This document shows positions 31,695 through 43,900 of a stretch of DNA of 64,000 bases, one piece after another (position 1 is the first letter of the stretch; each line of letters begins with the position of its first letter). This stretch comes from Sphaerolaimus hirsutus (lineage: Eukaryota; Nematoda; Chromadorea; Monhysterida; Sphaerolaimidae), in contig OZ038456.1 in the NCBI GenBank assembly GCA_964036195.1, positions 5,704,001-5,768,000 on the forward strand, in the 5' to 3' direction. The notes beneath the pieces were generated by a model. The model was not told the DNA's origin, did no database searches, and saw only the letters and a program-made list of their open reading frames with translations. The translations under genes and the position numbers were made by a program.

Positions 31695-32510
31695 TACCGT
31701 ATTTCCTCGAAATATCCCCATGGGGTTTATTTTTTCAGAGTAGAAATTTTGAGGGGAGGTATTTCGAGGGGGGGGGGCTGATTCGAGGGGGGTTTACTAT
31801 TTCGCCAGAAATTTTCGTAAATATCGTAGTAACGTATGGGCGTTTTCATACCCAGAACTGGTAATACATGTCACCAAACAGGACGTATCAGAACATACAA
31901 ACGTAGATAGCTATACAAACTACTCTATGTATAGCTGCGATGAGATTTCACCCCAATAAATACAGCATGTACATTGTATACATGATGTATATCATTCAAG
32001 GGGGGGGGGTATTTCGAGGGGGTTTATTTTTTCCTCGGCTCGAAAACACCTGGGGGTATTTCGAGGGGGGGGTTAATTCAAGGGGGGTATATATAAGTAT
32101 ACATAATATATATATAATAATAAGTATATATATAGGTATATATAAGTATGTGTACACGTATTTACCGTGTACTCGCGTACGCGTATTTTTCGAGTAAACG
32201 TACGTACCTTTTAACAACTCTCCTTCAGTCCATTGATTTGGTGCATACCGTATTTCTACGAAATACCCCCCCCCCCCCGTTTGACCCCCCCGCCCTTCTC
32301 TCGAGACCACTATGAAACAATCACCCCCCCCCTCGAACATGAACATGAAAAAATTCGCCGAAAAAGCGGCGAAAAAATACCGTATTTCCTCGAAATACCC
32401 CCCCCCCCTTGAAATACCCCCCCCCCCTCGTTTGACCCCCCCCCACCTCTCGAGACCACTATGAAACAATCACCCCCCCCCTCGAAATACCCCCCCCCCA
32501 AATTGAGTGT
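31695..32510. mobile_element. Cluster of CCGTATT-group elements
   Basis: At least two left ends (TACCGTATTTCCTCGAAATA at 31695; ACCGTATTTCTACGAAATAC near 32248) and a third at 32380 lie among CCCCCCTCGAAATACCCC rows. The middle (32100-32220) has GTATATATAAGTATA simple repeat and a GTACGCGTATTTTTCGAG segment. The elements are overlapping or nested, and I cannot resolve their boundaries. Confidence 0.5.
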
Positions 32511-32747
32511 AAAGGGAACGTACATGACAATAACTGTAGTTTGTGTTCAGTGTACTGCAGAACACACGTTAAAACAATGTCGGTGTCACGTTAGAACGAG
32601 GGAAACCCATTATTTAACCACAGCGACTCGTAACCCATCGACTGGTAAGCCAAAGTGCCTCGTCTCTAAAGCCACAGTCAAACTTTTGACTCGTCACCAA
32701 AAGTGTGTCAGTATTTAACCCTACTGTGTCATTATTAAAGCCATGCG

Positions 32748-33317
32748 TAAACTCGGCGGACATGAAACGAATCAGCGATTCGGCCCTTCGTTACCAATGA
32801 CGAATGTTTTTTAATTCGAACTTGAATGGACGGATTCCATTCGGTTCACGATAAATTTGATACAATCCTACTTTTTATGCGAGAACGATGTGAATTTGAT
32901 AGACAAATCGTTATATAAAGTCGGATTGTTAGGTCTTAGGTAAGATCTTATCGTCGCAGTCCCGACAAATTCATTCAAAAAATTACGTATGGACTTACCG
33001 CTGCGTCCAAGTTACTGTTGCGTTTTATAGGAACGAAGTAAAAGACACATGATTTCTGTTCGCGTCAACGATAATGACCGCAGAATGCAATTAAGTCAAC
33101 ACAAGTGTCAACTCGTGTGTGGGCTGCCATTAGCGACCAATTGCGGTCGCTTAATCGCATTCCGCAGCAATTTTTGTTGACGCTGACGGAAATCCTGCAT
33201 CTTTCATACTTGGTAACATTCTCGCAAACGGTAACTTGGACGTGTGCCAACTAAGAATATACGCAGTTGTACGAAAATTCCTTAGACCATTGACTTCTAT
33301 AATGTCCGTCGAGTTTA
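32748..33317. mobile_element. Element with TAAACTCGGCGGACAT ends
   Basis: Left TAAACTCGGCGGACAT and right ATGTCCGTCGAGTTTA form a 16-bp inverted repeat with one mismatch. The ends resemble the TATACTCGGCGGACA group, but the 570-bp interior is different and holds a CAACACAAGTGTCAACTCGTG segment. Confidence 0.55.
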
Positions 33318-34293
33318 CATAGTGCATATTTTGTGTCATTATTTAAGCCATTTTTGTATAATGCCGGTGAATACATTAGCGCACCGCCGCAACTGAAACT
33401 ACACAAATGTGTTTACACGGTGACATAATGATACTTGTAATATAGTATTGAACAATGAAAAAAATAAAAATATATCTAGGTAACTCGTGAATTTAAGAAA
33501 TATATTGCACCAACTTTCATATGCAAAATAGTGATGAATAAATATGTACTGGAAAATGTTAAAAATATAGCATAATAATTGCTCACTGTACATTTGTACC
33601 ATTTACAAAATTTTTCCACGATCCACTTCATTAGCCAACCAGAAATTGGCCACACGTGTCCATGCACAAGCAGATTTCCCAAAAATGACTGTGATGTGAT
33701 CTTATGCCACATGTACTATGCGACTATATTTTGTATGTGACCGTTAAGTATTTACGTGTATTGCGGCTTACGAGTCGACACATTGGCTTTAATAATGACA
33801 CATTTTTTCATGATCATTTTGGCTTAAATGTCGCTATACTTTGGCTTACCTAGCGAGGTACTTTGGCTTTACAGTCGATGGGTTAAATCTCGGGTAGCTT
33901 AAATCTTGCTATACTCTCCGTTAGAACAGTGTACATACCATCTACATACTAATATTAGTCTACAGAACCTTATAAATGGCGGTTTTTGTTGCATTTTTCG
34001 ACGTCTGCGTACGTTTCAGACGACAATTTCGTACTTGGTTTTCAAAAATTTTCTTGTGAAACAATACCTCGTTTAACCCCCCCCTCTCGGGACCACTATG
34101 AAACACTCACCCCCCGGGGGGTATTTCGAGGAAATACGGTAGAAGGGCTTTCCAATAAAAGGGCGGCTAAAAAGTTGACGAACAAAATATAAGGGCGCCC
34201 ATCTATAAGAAGAAATACTGTATACGGCATGCATGTGGGTTAGTATTATGACATTTTGACAGCACTCATAAAAAGTTAAAAGTTAAACAGGGG
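33318..34293. other. Stretch without recognisable gene
   Basis: Mostly AT-rich unique sequence. TTTGGCTTAC/AATCTCGG words recur at 33785-33915. 33960-34141 is the right half of a CCGTATT-group element ending GAGGAAATACGGTA, followed by AGAAGGGCG words. No exon supported. Confidence 0.4.
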
Positions 34294-34301
34294 GTCATCA
34301 C

Positions 34302-34655
34302 TAGTGGTGTGAAAAGCGCCAGAACTTTGGCGCCAAGCGCCAAAAGCGCCATGGCGCTTTTCCGACCCCTAGCGCCAAGCGCCAATGGCGCCAGAGCAAA
34401 ATGGCGTCAAGCGCCAGAAGCGCCATGGCGCTTTTTGCTTTGGCGCTAGCGTCAAGCGCCAGCGCCAGGCATTTTGTTCCTGGCGCCAGTCAAAAATAGC
34501 GCCAAGAGCCAAAACCGCCATGGCGCTGTTCATGAGCATGGCGCCAAGCGCCAATAGCGCCACAGAACAATAGCGCCAAGCGCCAGAAGTACCATGGCGC
34601 TTTTTGCTTCGGCGTTAGCTCCGGGCGCCAGCGCCGTGGCGCTCTTACATCACAA
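34302..34655. mobile_element. hAT-like element, GGCGCC-word family
   Basis: TAGTGGTGTGAAAAGCGCC at the left and GCGCTCTTACATCACAA at the right. Flanking 8-mers GTCATCAC and GTCGTCAC differ by one base. The body is GCGCCAAGCGCCA and ATGGCGCTTTT words. Open frames on both strands are products of the repeat. Confidence 0.7.
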
Positions 34656-34663
34656 GTCGTCAC

Positions 34664-35384
34664 TTTCCCTACCCATTGTTACTTTGATAATTTATGCTGT
34701 CATTTTTAAGCTATTAAAATTCCAGTATGGTTTATGTTTATGGTTAAGCCCCAGACATGTTTTTGCATGAGTTGTTGGGACACTTTTCATTCTAGATTAC
34801 GTATACTACTTTACGTTCTAGACTATTACCACGACAATTTTTTACAAGTAACAAGAATGCGACACTGTTAATCTGATCTTAGACAGCACTCATTAAAAAG
34901 TTGTTCAATGCATGATTTCTTAAAAGTACTGCTTTCTAAATAGGTATATTTAAACAGAATTTATTTCAAATTTTATTTTTAAATTTTAGACAGAAAAATG
35001 TACCTAAATATAAGATAGTATTTTGGATGAAAAGTGTAGCATTTTTATCACAAGCATCAAATATGCTCTGCTGGTATACAAGTAAAGTGGTATACTTTGG
35101 ATGTCAAGTGACACACTAAACCGGCATGTAAACTGCAGTAAAATACTTAGTAACACAGTATAACATAAAAACAGTGAGCGTGTAAACTGTATGGGATGAA
35201 AAGTGTTGAAGGCTCAATTGACCGGACAAATTCGATAACTCAATAACATACTATAAATATTCAAAAATTTATAGCCAAATTCGTATTTTTAAACACAATA
35301 AATCGAAATTCGAAAAGTCGTTTTAGAAAGAAAAAACCTTTGAAAATTTCAACAGTTTTTCTCAGGGTTTGCCATCGTTATTAC
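34664..35384. other. Stretch without recognisable gene
   Basis: AT-rich, no clear repeats until 35265-35375, where ATTCGAAAAGTCG and TTTGCCATCGTTATTAC resemble the TTCGAA-word element at 2042. Confidence 0.3.
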
Positions 35385-35850
35385 TCCCAGACCCTGTAAA
35401 GTGTAAAAAGCCCTGTAAAATGTCATGTGTCATGGAAAAGACCCTGTAAAATGTCATGTGTCATGTAAAATACTCTGTAAAGGGTCAAATGTCATGTATA
35501 AGACCCTGTAAAGTGTGTATCCAAATCTTATTTTATCATATCAAAACTTACGTTTTCTATCCAAATCTTGTGAAAAAATTAAGATTTGGGTACAAAAACA
35601 TAAGATTTGGATACGCTCAAATAAGATTTGGATACACATGACACTTTACAGGGTCTTTTACATGGCATTTGACACTTCCCAGAGTCTTTTACACTTTACA
35701 TGGTCTTTTATATGACATTTGACACTTTCCAGGGTTTTTTACACTTTACAGGGCATTTTACATGGCATTTGACACTTTCCAGGGTCTTTTACATGACTTT
35801 TTACACTTTCCAGGGTCTTTTGCACTTTACAGGGTCTTTTCCAGGATCTG
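35385..35850. repeat. Foldback of GACCCTGTAAAATGTCA words
   Basis: The left half repeats AGACCCTGTAAAATGTCATG; the right half repeats its complement (ACATGACATTTTACAGGG-type words). The centre has an inverted ATCCAAATCTTAT / ATAAGATTTGGATAC set. The same two word types occur together at 55790-56120. Confidence 0.65.
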
Positions 35851-36310
35851 AGAGTGGTACCTGACCGCAAATCAGACGCATTTCAATCACATATTCAATT
35901 CGAGTGTCATTTGATTTCAGAGTAAAATGCTTCAGTATCTACCTAGATACCTAAGTATATTCAACTACACTGTACCGAATAAAATCATATACCTATGTAT
36001 TTACACTGATTGATGATAACAGTATCTGACGTAGAAATAAATATGAGCGAGCGCATATCATGAAATTTGCAGCTTGTAATCCCGCTGATTTGATCTGACA
36101 GTTAAGCTGAAAAACTTCAAAATGCACTGAGCAGTTAGCGTTCCAAAAAATGGGTGCTTTTTAGAAAATATAATTCACCTAATATACCTAATCTCAGAAA
36201 ATGTTTCTAAAAAGACAATTTAATAAAATATCTCTGAAAAAATAAGAAAGTATGAAAATAATTAAAATATAAATGAAAGGTTTAATTATATTTTCGTCCC
36301 GTAAAATAAA

Positions 36311-36834
36311 TTAGGCGTCTAATTCTAAAAGTCGACAAGTCCACAAAATGCGATTTTGAGTAAATCGCATTTTAAGTTTCGGACCCAATTCCAGGCCCGT
36401 GGTGCGTGTCCAATTTGGCTATGTCATGCTTTCTATTAAGTTCCATATGTTGGCAATAAAGTGTCAAATTTTCAGCCCATGCTCTCAACGTATATGTGGA
36501 AAATGGGGTGTCCATAAAATTTCATTCGGTCAGAGCAAAACTGTTTCGGGGAGGGAAATGGGCTTGTCGACTTCTTGCAATCGAGAACATTTTTGTTCCC
36601 GGCGACGACGAGGCTGCCTCATGGGAAATTTACGGACTTGTCGACTTTTAGAAATCAGTTTCCACAGTGGACTTATCACATTTCTTGCGTTTTTTCCATA
36701 AAAAAAGATGCGGAGGATGGACTTGTCGACTTTTAGCCCAAAACTAAGTGGACTTGTCGACTTGTCGACTGTCTACGTCTAACTCTATATTTGCATATTT
36801 TGGAATTGTCGACTTTTAGAATTGAACGCCTCAA
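36311..36834 (+). mobile_element. GTCGACAAGTCCA terminal-inverted-repeat element, copy 1
   Basis: Left TTAGGCGTCTAATTCTAAAA and right TTTTAGAATTGAACGCCTCAA are inverted ends. GTCGACAAGTCCAC words recur along the element in both orientations. An open frame of about 100 codons at 36399-36701 is shared with copy 2 at 47079-47724. It has no recognisable domain and may be open by chance. Confidence 0.7.
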
Positions 36835-36927
36835 ATGTATTTCCACGAAGAACCGCCCAGAGACCTTCCGTACAATATTGCCAATGTGTGCGAAATCTGA
36901 ATTACTGCCCGCGTAGCTTTTATAGTA

Positions 36928-37340
36928 TACCGTATTTACTCGAATAATTCCCCCCACTTGTATAATTCCCCCACTCGAATAATTCCCCCCTGTTAGGCGA
37001 GTGAGGAAAAAATAATTCCCCCACTTGAATAATTCCCCCCCCAATGATGGAAGGTAGTTAATGCACATTTATTTCAAAAACAATCGATAAAGTCAACCCA
37101 AGCAAAAGAACTGTGCGTGGTTTGATTCACTGAATGCAAATGCAGTACATCGGGTGTTCAAAGATGCAAGTGTGCACTACCAATGGTAACAGGATGTGTA
37201 TTTAGTGTGATAGAAACATGGCTAAAAATTTTGACGGAATAATCCCCCCACTTAAATAATTCCCCCTTGAATAGTTCCCCCCTCAAAAATGTCTGACGAA
37301 AAAATAATTCCCCGGGGCAATTATTCGAGTAAATACGGTA
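36928..37340. mobile_element. CCGTATT-group element, TCGAATAATTCCCC word
   Basis: TACCGTATTTACTCGAATAA at the left and TTATTCGAGTAAATACGGTA at the right are an exact 20-bp inverted repeat. Subterminal rows are ACTCGAATAATTCCCCCC. 413 bp; flanking TA on each side. Confidence 0.85.
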
Positions 37341-37848
37341 TATAGACAAATGTGAGAAAAAGGCTATAAACATTATTAGCTGGGAACCAGCTTGTCAGAA
37401 TATAAATAGCAAATAAATGTATTTAATTATAATCATAAAAATTCAGATTTGCGAAAATTCTAACTACTCCCATCTTTTTCACCTAGAACCTGTAATTTGT
37501 ATCACATAAAGCTGTTCAGAAATTTACAGAAAGTTCCCATCACCAATTTCGTCGTCAAAATTGTACGTTCAAATGACGTCACGCGGGTTTTGAGTGCGGG
37601 GAAAGCTCCGAAAAAGCCAATTTACGTGACTGTAAGTTTGAAGTCACTCAGGGCGGAGATTGCCGCAGTGGGAATTGCATATGGACTGTGGACGCGACAT
37701 TTTAGCGTGAAATGTGATTATGAGACCATACGTTGGTACACGTTTAACTTCGGTAGTCCGTTTTTGACTCTGGTGCCAATTCCGCAAGTGATTTGGCAAG
37801 TAAAATGTTGAAAGAATTTATTAGTGAGAAGTGAAGTGAGATGGGAAG

Positions 37849-38286
37849 TACCGTATTTCCTCGAATTACCCCCCCCCCTTGAATTAACCCCCCCCCCTCG
37901 AAATACCCCCAGGTGTTTTCGGCCTGAGGCAAAAATAACCCCCCCTCGAAATACATCCCGTCTGGAATGATGTACATCATGTATGCACTGTACATTATAT
38001 ATTTATTGACGCCGATTTTCATCGCAGATGCACATACACACCAGTATGTATACAGATGTACGTCTATATATAATACCCGATATGTGCGAATATATCCTAT
38101 ATTCTCGCGTTTATTACCGGTTTTGGGTATGAAAACGCGTACTCTTTACTATGATATTTATGAAAAGTTATGACGAAATAATACCCCCCCCCCGAATAAG
38201 CACCCCCTTCGAAATACCCCCCCCCCCCTCAAAACTTCCACTCTGAAGAAATAAACCCCCTGGGGGTATTTCGAGGAAATACGGTA
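37849..38286. mobile_element. CCGTATT-group element, complete
   Basis: TACCGTATTTCCTCGAATTA at the left and TTTCGAGGAAATACGGTA at the right, with CCCCCCTCGAAATACCCC rows inside. The centre shares GATGTACATCATGTATGCA with the copies near 1400 and 31960. 438 bp. Confidence 0.8.
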
Positions 38287-38289
38287 GTT

Positions 38290-39630
38290 ACCTAGGGGTC
38301 AGGCCTAAATGGCATCTAATCCGCTTGGCATCTGGACCCGGATAGCATGGATTTCTGCCTGCTTGGCATCTAGACCTGCTTGGCATCTATCCAATGCTGG
38401 ATGCCAAGCGGACTGTGGCATAGATGCCAAACGGGCGGGTAGGCCAGATGCGAAGCGGGCAGGGGGGTCTACATGTCCAGTGTATCATGTGCACAAAAAA
38501 TATGAATTCAAACTGTGTAAAAATTTCAATGTTTTTCCCAATTATTATTTTCAGATGTCAAGTGTCTCTGAATTTTTTTTTTAAATGCAAATATGAGTAC
38601 CATTTGAAATGGGGAAGAAGGGTAGATACATGCATGCCCATGTAAATTCATAAATACAATTCTTTAGTAACCCTGTGAGAGTGGCTACTAGAATAAATTT
38701 GTATCAAGCCATTTTTTTGTGGGAATTGCATTTTGGGACACCATGCATGTAAAAAGCCTCAGTGTTAAGGGGCAACACTCAAATTGATTGATCATTGATG
38801 GAAACAGCTTTGTAAACTTCCATGTGTATTGGGCCACCCTGTTCAAGTGGCTTTCAACATTGAGTTCCAGCAGTGTTCACATGGAATTTTAACTCATTTA
38901 CAGGGTGGCCTACATTAGTGGATTCCTAGTTTCCTAGTTTAGTGCATATGGCTAAATTTCAATCAAACACAGTATTTGGATGAACACAACACTAAATATA
39001 TTGATCAATATTTTATTTCAATTTCACATTTCAAATTGGCTGATTTTGCGAAAATTAAATTAAATATGATCCCAGAAAATCTGTTAAAAATATTTAATTT
39101 GACCATCTATTTCTAAGCCACCATGTACATAATATTCAATGCATTTCTCACCACACTACCCAGATCAATTTGAGTGTTGCCCCTTAACACTGAGGCTTTT
39201 TACATGCATGGTGTCCCAAAATGCAATTCCTACCAAAAATGGCTTGATTCTAGTGGCCACTCTTACAGGGTTACTAAAGAATTGTATGTATGAATTTGCA
39301 TGGGCATGCATGTATTTTTCTACCCTTCTTCCGTCAGAATTCATTTTGGGACACCATGCATGCACAGGCACGCAACAGCCCGCCATGAGGCACAGAGGCC
39401 ATGAGGCCGTCTCGTGGGTGTGTGTGGGGGGGGGGGGGGGGTTCAGCCCGCTTGGCATCTACACCCACACGGCATGGAGACCGCATGGAATGTGCAGGCA
39501 TGTAGCCCGCTTGGCATTTATGGGACGATAGATGCCATGCGGGTCTAGATGCCATGCAGGCAGAAATCCATGCCACGCGGGTCCAAATGCCATGCAGGTT
39601 TAGATGCCGAGCGGTGCAGACTCGTTACCT
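38290..39630. repeat. Double foldback, GGCATCTAGACC-word arms
   Basis: Outer arms (38310-38475, 39445-39620) are rows of CTTGGCATCTAGACC words and their complements. An inner palindrome of over 200 bp per arm lies at 38610-38800 versus 39160-39340 (TGTTAAGGGGCAACACTCAA and its complement at 39170-39195). No gene is supported. Confidence 0.65.
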
Positions 39631-39730
39631 AGTACGTAAAAGAAGAGTAAATTTATGACAGTGAAGTCAAAAGAAAAGTGAATTTACAAGTGACAAGATA
39701 GATGGAAAAGTACAAAGTAAAAAGTGCAAA

Positions 39731-40588
39731 TGCCGTATTACCTCGAAATACCCCCATGGGGGTTTATTATTTTGCCAGCAAAATTTGAGGGGGGTTAATT
39801 CAAGGGGGTTTATTATGTCGTCAGAAGTTTTCGTAAGGCCCCTTTCATACCTTTTTTCTGTGACGACTCCGACAACATGAAAAAGTTCAATAATTCAAGT
39901 AAAAAGTTCCATATACATTAGATAAAATGGCCGAGTATACATACCGCCTAAGCGTATATGTATGTCAAATTGCAGATGAATCGTGCTTGTCGTTCAGAGT
40001 TACAGACGTTACAGAAAAAATTTGCCATTGTCGGAGCCTGACAGATGGCGACAATGGCAAATTTTTTCAAATGTCTATAACTCTTGAACGACAAGCACGA
40101 TTCATCTGCAATTTGACATACATACGCGCTTAGGTGGTATGTATACTTGGCCAGTTTATCTGATGAATATGGATCTTTTTACTTGAATTACTGAACTTTT
40201 TCATGTTGTCGGAATCGTCACTGAAAAAAAATTGTGAAAGGGGTCTAAGGATCGTAGTAAATAGTAGGCATTTGCGTACCCAGAACAAGTAATAAATGTG
40301 TCCAAACAGGATATATTTCGACATAAAAACGTAGATAGCAACACAAACTAGTCTACGTGTAGTACTTAGCTGCAATGCAAATCAGCAGTAATAAATACAT
40401 CATGTACATTGCATACATGATGTACATCATTCCGGGGGGTATTTCGAGGGAGGGTATTTCGAGGGGGGTAGTTCGAGGGGGGTATTTCGAGGGGGTATTT
40501 CGAGGGGGGTATTTTGAGGGGGGGTACTATTTCCCCAGCCCAATTTGAGGGGGGTAATTCAATGGGGGGTAATTCGAGGTAATACGGT
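39731..40588. mobile_element. CCGTATT-group element with inner palindrome
   Basis: CCGTATTACCTCGAAATACC at 39733 and GGTAATACGG ending at 40587, flanked by TG on both sides. Rows of GGGGGTATTTCGAG occupy the right. Inside, 39840-40248 is a palindrome with CCCCTTTCA ends and a central TGACAGATGGCGACAATGGC region. Confidence 0.75.
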
Positions 40589-40906
40589 GTACTTTACTTA
40601 TACACTTGCGTAATTGACCCCTGCCCTTGAAATTGTTCTAGATTTGATTAATTTCTGCCCCCCCCCCCCCCGGCGTGTGAAACACCCTGCATGCACGTTC
40701 AGACAAAAACGTTTATTTCGGGACTTACAAACATGAATGACTCGTAAGTTTGTAACGACAATGAGCCACTGATGCATAAATTACATGTTTGGTTTTGCAA
40801 ACTGATAAGCACCCAACGACCGCACGTCTTCAAACAGAATTCAAACGGCGAAAATTAGCTCGAATGAAAATCAATTAAAAACAAATTGAAATCGCGCCCA
40901 AAAAAA

Positions 40907-43900
40907 ATGCAAAAACGTTCAGCACTAATCCAGCTTCTGACAGGCATGTCAGTGTTGACACAAATTGTGAGTACTGACAAACTCAAAGTGATGACATTCA
41001 ATACCTGGCAGTGTGGCAGAAATGTGATCGACGGATTGGACAAAATCGTAACGCATGTACTCGCTGTTGACCCTGATATAGTGTGCTTTCAGGTTTGAGT
41101 TGATATTTGCGATTTCGAGCACTGAAAATGGCTGCAAATGGAAGAATTCGTTCACCCACAAGGCAACTGCCTAGCTCATTCCCCACTTCACAATGCTTCA
41201 CCACGTTTGTAGGTATTTGTTACAATCCCTTTAGTTTGTGAACATGCAATTGAAGACCGCCCTTCTATTAATTTAGTGGCCCAAAAATGGTCAAAAAGTG
41301 TACCTTTTATTGGAGACGGCCCGTTGGAGACCTGGTGCCAGTTTCAAGCTCCTGTTATACAATGAAAAATCTCACTTATTGTTAAATGAAAGTTTCATTT
41401 GCAATTTCTGCTAGATTCGTTACACATTTAGTAGGTAAAATCCAATGCCTTGGTATCGTTATTTTTTATTACTATTATTGTACGCCGTGCCTTCAAAAAA
41501 TTAAAATCGCTTTTGTGACTGTCTAAAAATAATGTTTGTAAACTGTACCTGTCGTATGTTTAGAAACAGAAACTTTTTATATTGTATACTGTGGATATCA
41601 ATGACTCGCGTAGCCACCAGTAATATTTCTGATGAAATGAAATGAAAAAAGCTCTGCAAAGTGTCAAGTCATGTGTAAAATGTCATGCAAAATGTCATAC
41701 AAATTTGTTAATTTTCATGCAAAATGTCAGGTGAAGTACCTAAGTGTCAATAATCACACAAACTTCAGTAATAAAATGCCGTTGTTGTTCTTTTGGTTGA
41801 CATTCTACATGACACTTGACACTTGACCTTACACTTTACACGAGCTTGGGACTGCTCCCTGCTCTTCTATTGGAAGAAATACGATATCAAAATCATGCAA
41901 CTCAGTCTGAATCACATCCGTTCGTAATCAAAATACCGTATTTTCTCGAGATACCCCCAGGTGTTTTTGAGCTAGAGAACAAATTAACCCCCCCCCCCTC
42001 GAAATACCCCCATCTAGAATTATGTATGCAATGTAAGAGGGGTATATATGTGTCGCAGCAGTTTGCATCGGGCTATTTACACAGGTCCCGGCCTGGGACC
42101 GGTCCCCAGCAAAAAAGATTTTTTTTTAAGTCTATAATTGGAGTGTATAGGTTGTTTGCATGTTAATTAGGTGAATTATCATTTATAAATATCATACAAA
42201 AATTTGTCCCCTGCCGGGGATGAACGTCCCCGGTTGGGGACACAAATTCTTTGTTTACTGAAAAAAACTTTTCTCACCGGGGACATTTGACCCAGGTTGG
42301 GGCCATTTCGACATTGCCCGGACCGGTCCCCGGCAGGATTTCGATCACTATACAAAAATACAGTGATCGATGAAAATTAAAGTGTAAATAAAATAGGATT
42401 CACTAATCGCCCTGAGCTGAAATTTGGCATGCAAACTCACTAAGCGAAGGAGTACACAGATGCCAAATTTGAGCCAAATCGAAATAAGTTTACACACACC
42501 CCAAAAAAATATGCATGGGTGTGTGTAACCGTGTTGCAGAAATTTTGTGCATGCAAATTTGGTGTTAATTCACCTAATTTACATGCAATCAACACATACA
42601 CACCAATTACTGACTTTTGACAATTTTAATTTTTTGCCGGGACCGGTCCCCGGCCGGGGCCTGTGTAAATAGCCTTTGCATCGCAGCTACACATAAATAT
42701 ACTAGTTTGTGTAGCGATGGACGTTGATATGTCGAAATAAACCCTATTTGAACACGTTGATTACCGGTTTTGGGTATATAATAGCGTACTATTTATTATG
42801 AATTTTGTGAAAATTTCTGAAGAAATAATAACCCCCCCCCCCTTCTCGAAATACCCCCCCCCCCAAAAAAAAAAAATTTCCAAAAATAAACCCCCGGGGG
42901 GTATTTCGAGGAAATACGGTAAAATATAAAATCACGCCGAAATGAATATCTCAGGAATTACAACCGGGCAACTGTTGGTCCGCTCTGGGCTCGGGTCTGG
43001 GCGGAAGTTGGACAGGTGTCAAAAATCCATTGCGCCACTATCCTGATACAGGATTTTTTACAAAATGGCATATATATGACAATGATAAACCTGTGGCAGT
43101 GGATGCTGCAGTGGGAGCAAAGATTCTGTTCCCATTGTTAAGTAGTCCAGGTGATTTTTTAAGTTGTGCTTACCGTATATCCTCGAATAAGTCCCCAGGG
43201 GAGATATTCTTCATCAGAGTTTTTGACTGGAGAGTTTTTTATGGGGAAGTTTTTGGCGGGAAGGAGTTATTTTTTCATCAGAATATTAATTAAAATTCAT
43301 GACCAATATATTGTATGAATGGGGTTTAATTAGTTCCATGAACATGTAATTCAGAATAGATATTCTGTCATTCGTGCAATCAATTCAATGCTAGTGAACA
43401 CCAACTAAAAAATACGTGCTTTTAAATAAAACATAGATAAAAACGTCTTTTATATATGGATGTCTTTGCCACCAATCAAGGAGGGGTGAATTTCCTGAGG
43501 GGGGTGTATTTTTCCTCCAGCATGTTTTTTCCAGGAGGATTTAATGGAGGATATATGGTATTTCCGTCATATACATGTGCATGAATCCATCAATATGTTT
43601 AACTTTTGCAGACTATCATTTCATCAACATCTCTGTTTTCTGTTCTCACTTGGATTATCACAGTTATGGGCCCTATGCAGCATGCAATAAAATGGCTAAT
43701 GACAATAGCCAACTTATGGCTGGGGAATTGAACTTGGGCAGTGATACGGCAGGTATGTTTGACTCACAGCAAATAAAGTGTTTGTGAAGTGCACTGAAGT
43801 GGTCTGCAGCGATCCCCGTGATCACACTTCAGAGACTGATCATACCTATCACCAGGCACTTCACTCACAGCCAGTGATCACACTCCAAAGCCTGATCATG

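Noticed and set aside
36399..36701. Stand-alone gene for the roughly 100-codon frame
   Set aside because: It lies wholly inside a terminal-inverted-repeat element and is duplicated in the copy at 47079-47724; reported as part of that element.
37497..37811. 104-codon open frame between two CCGTATT elements
   Set aside because: No start context, no splice or domain evidence, and composition like surrounding non-coding sequence.
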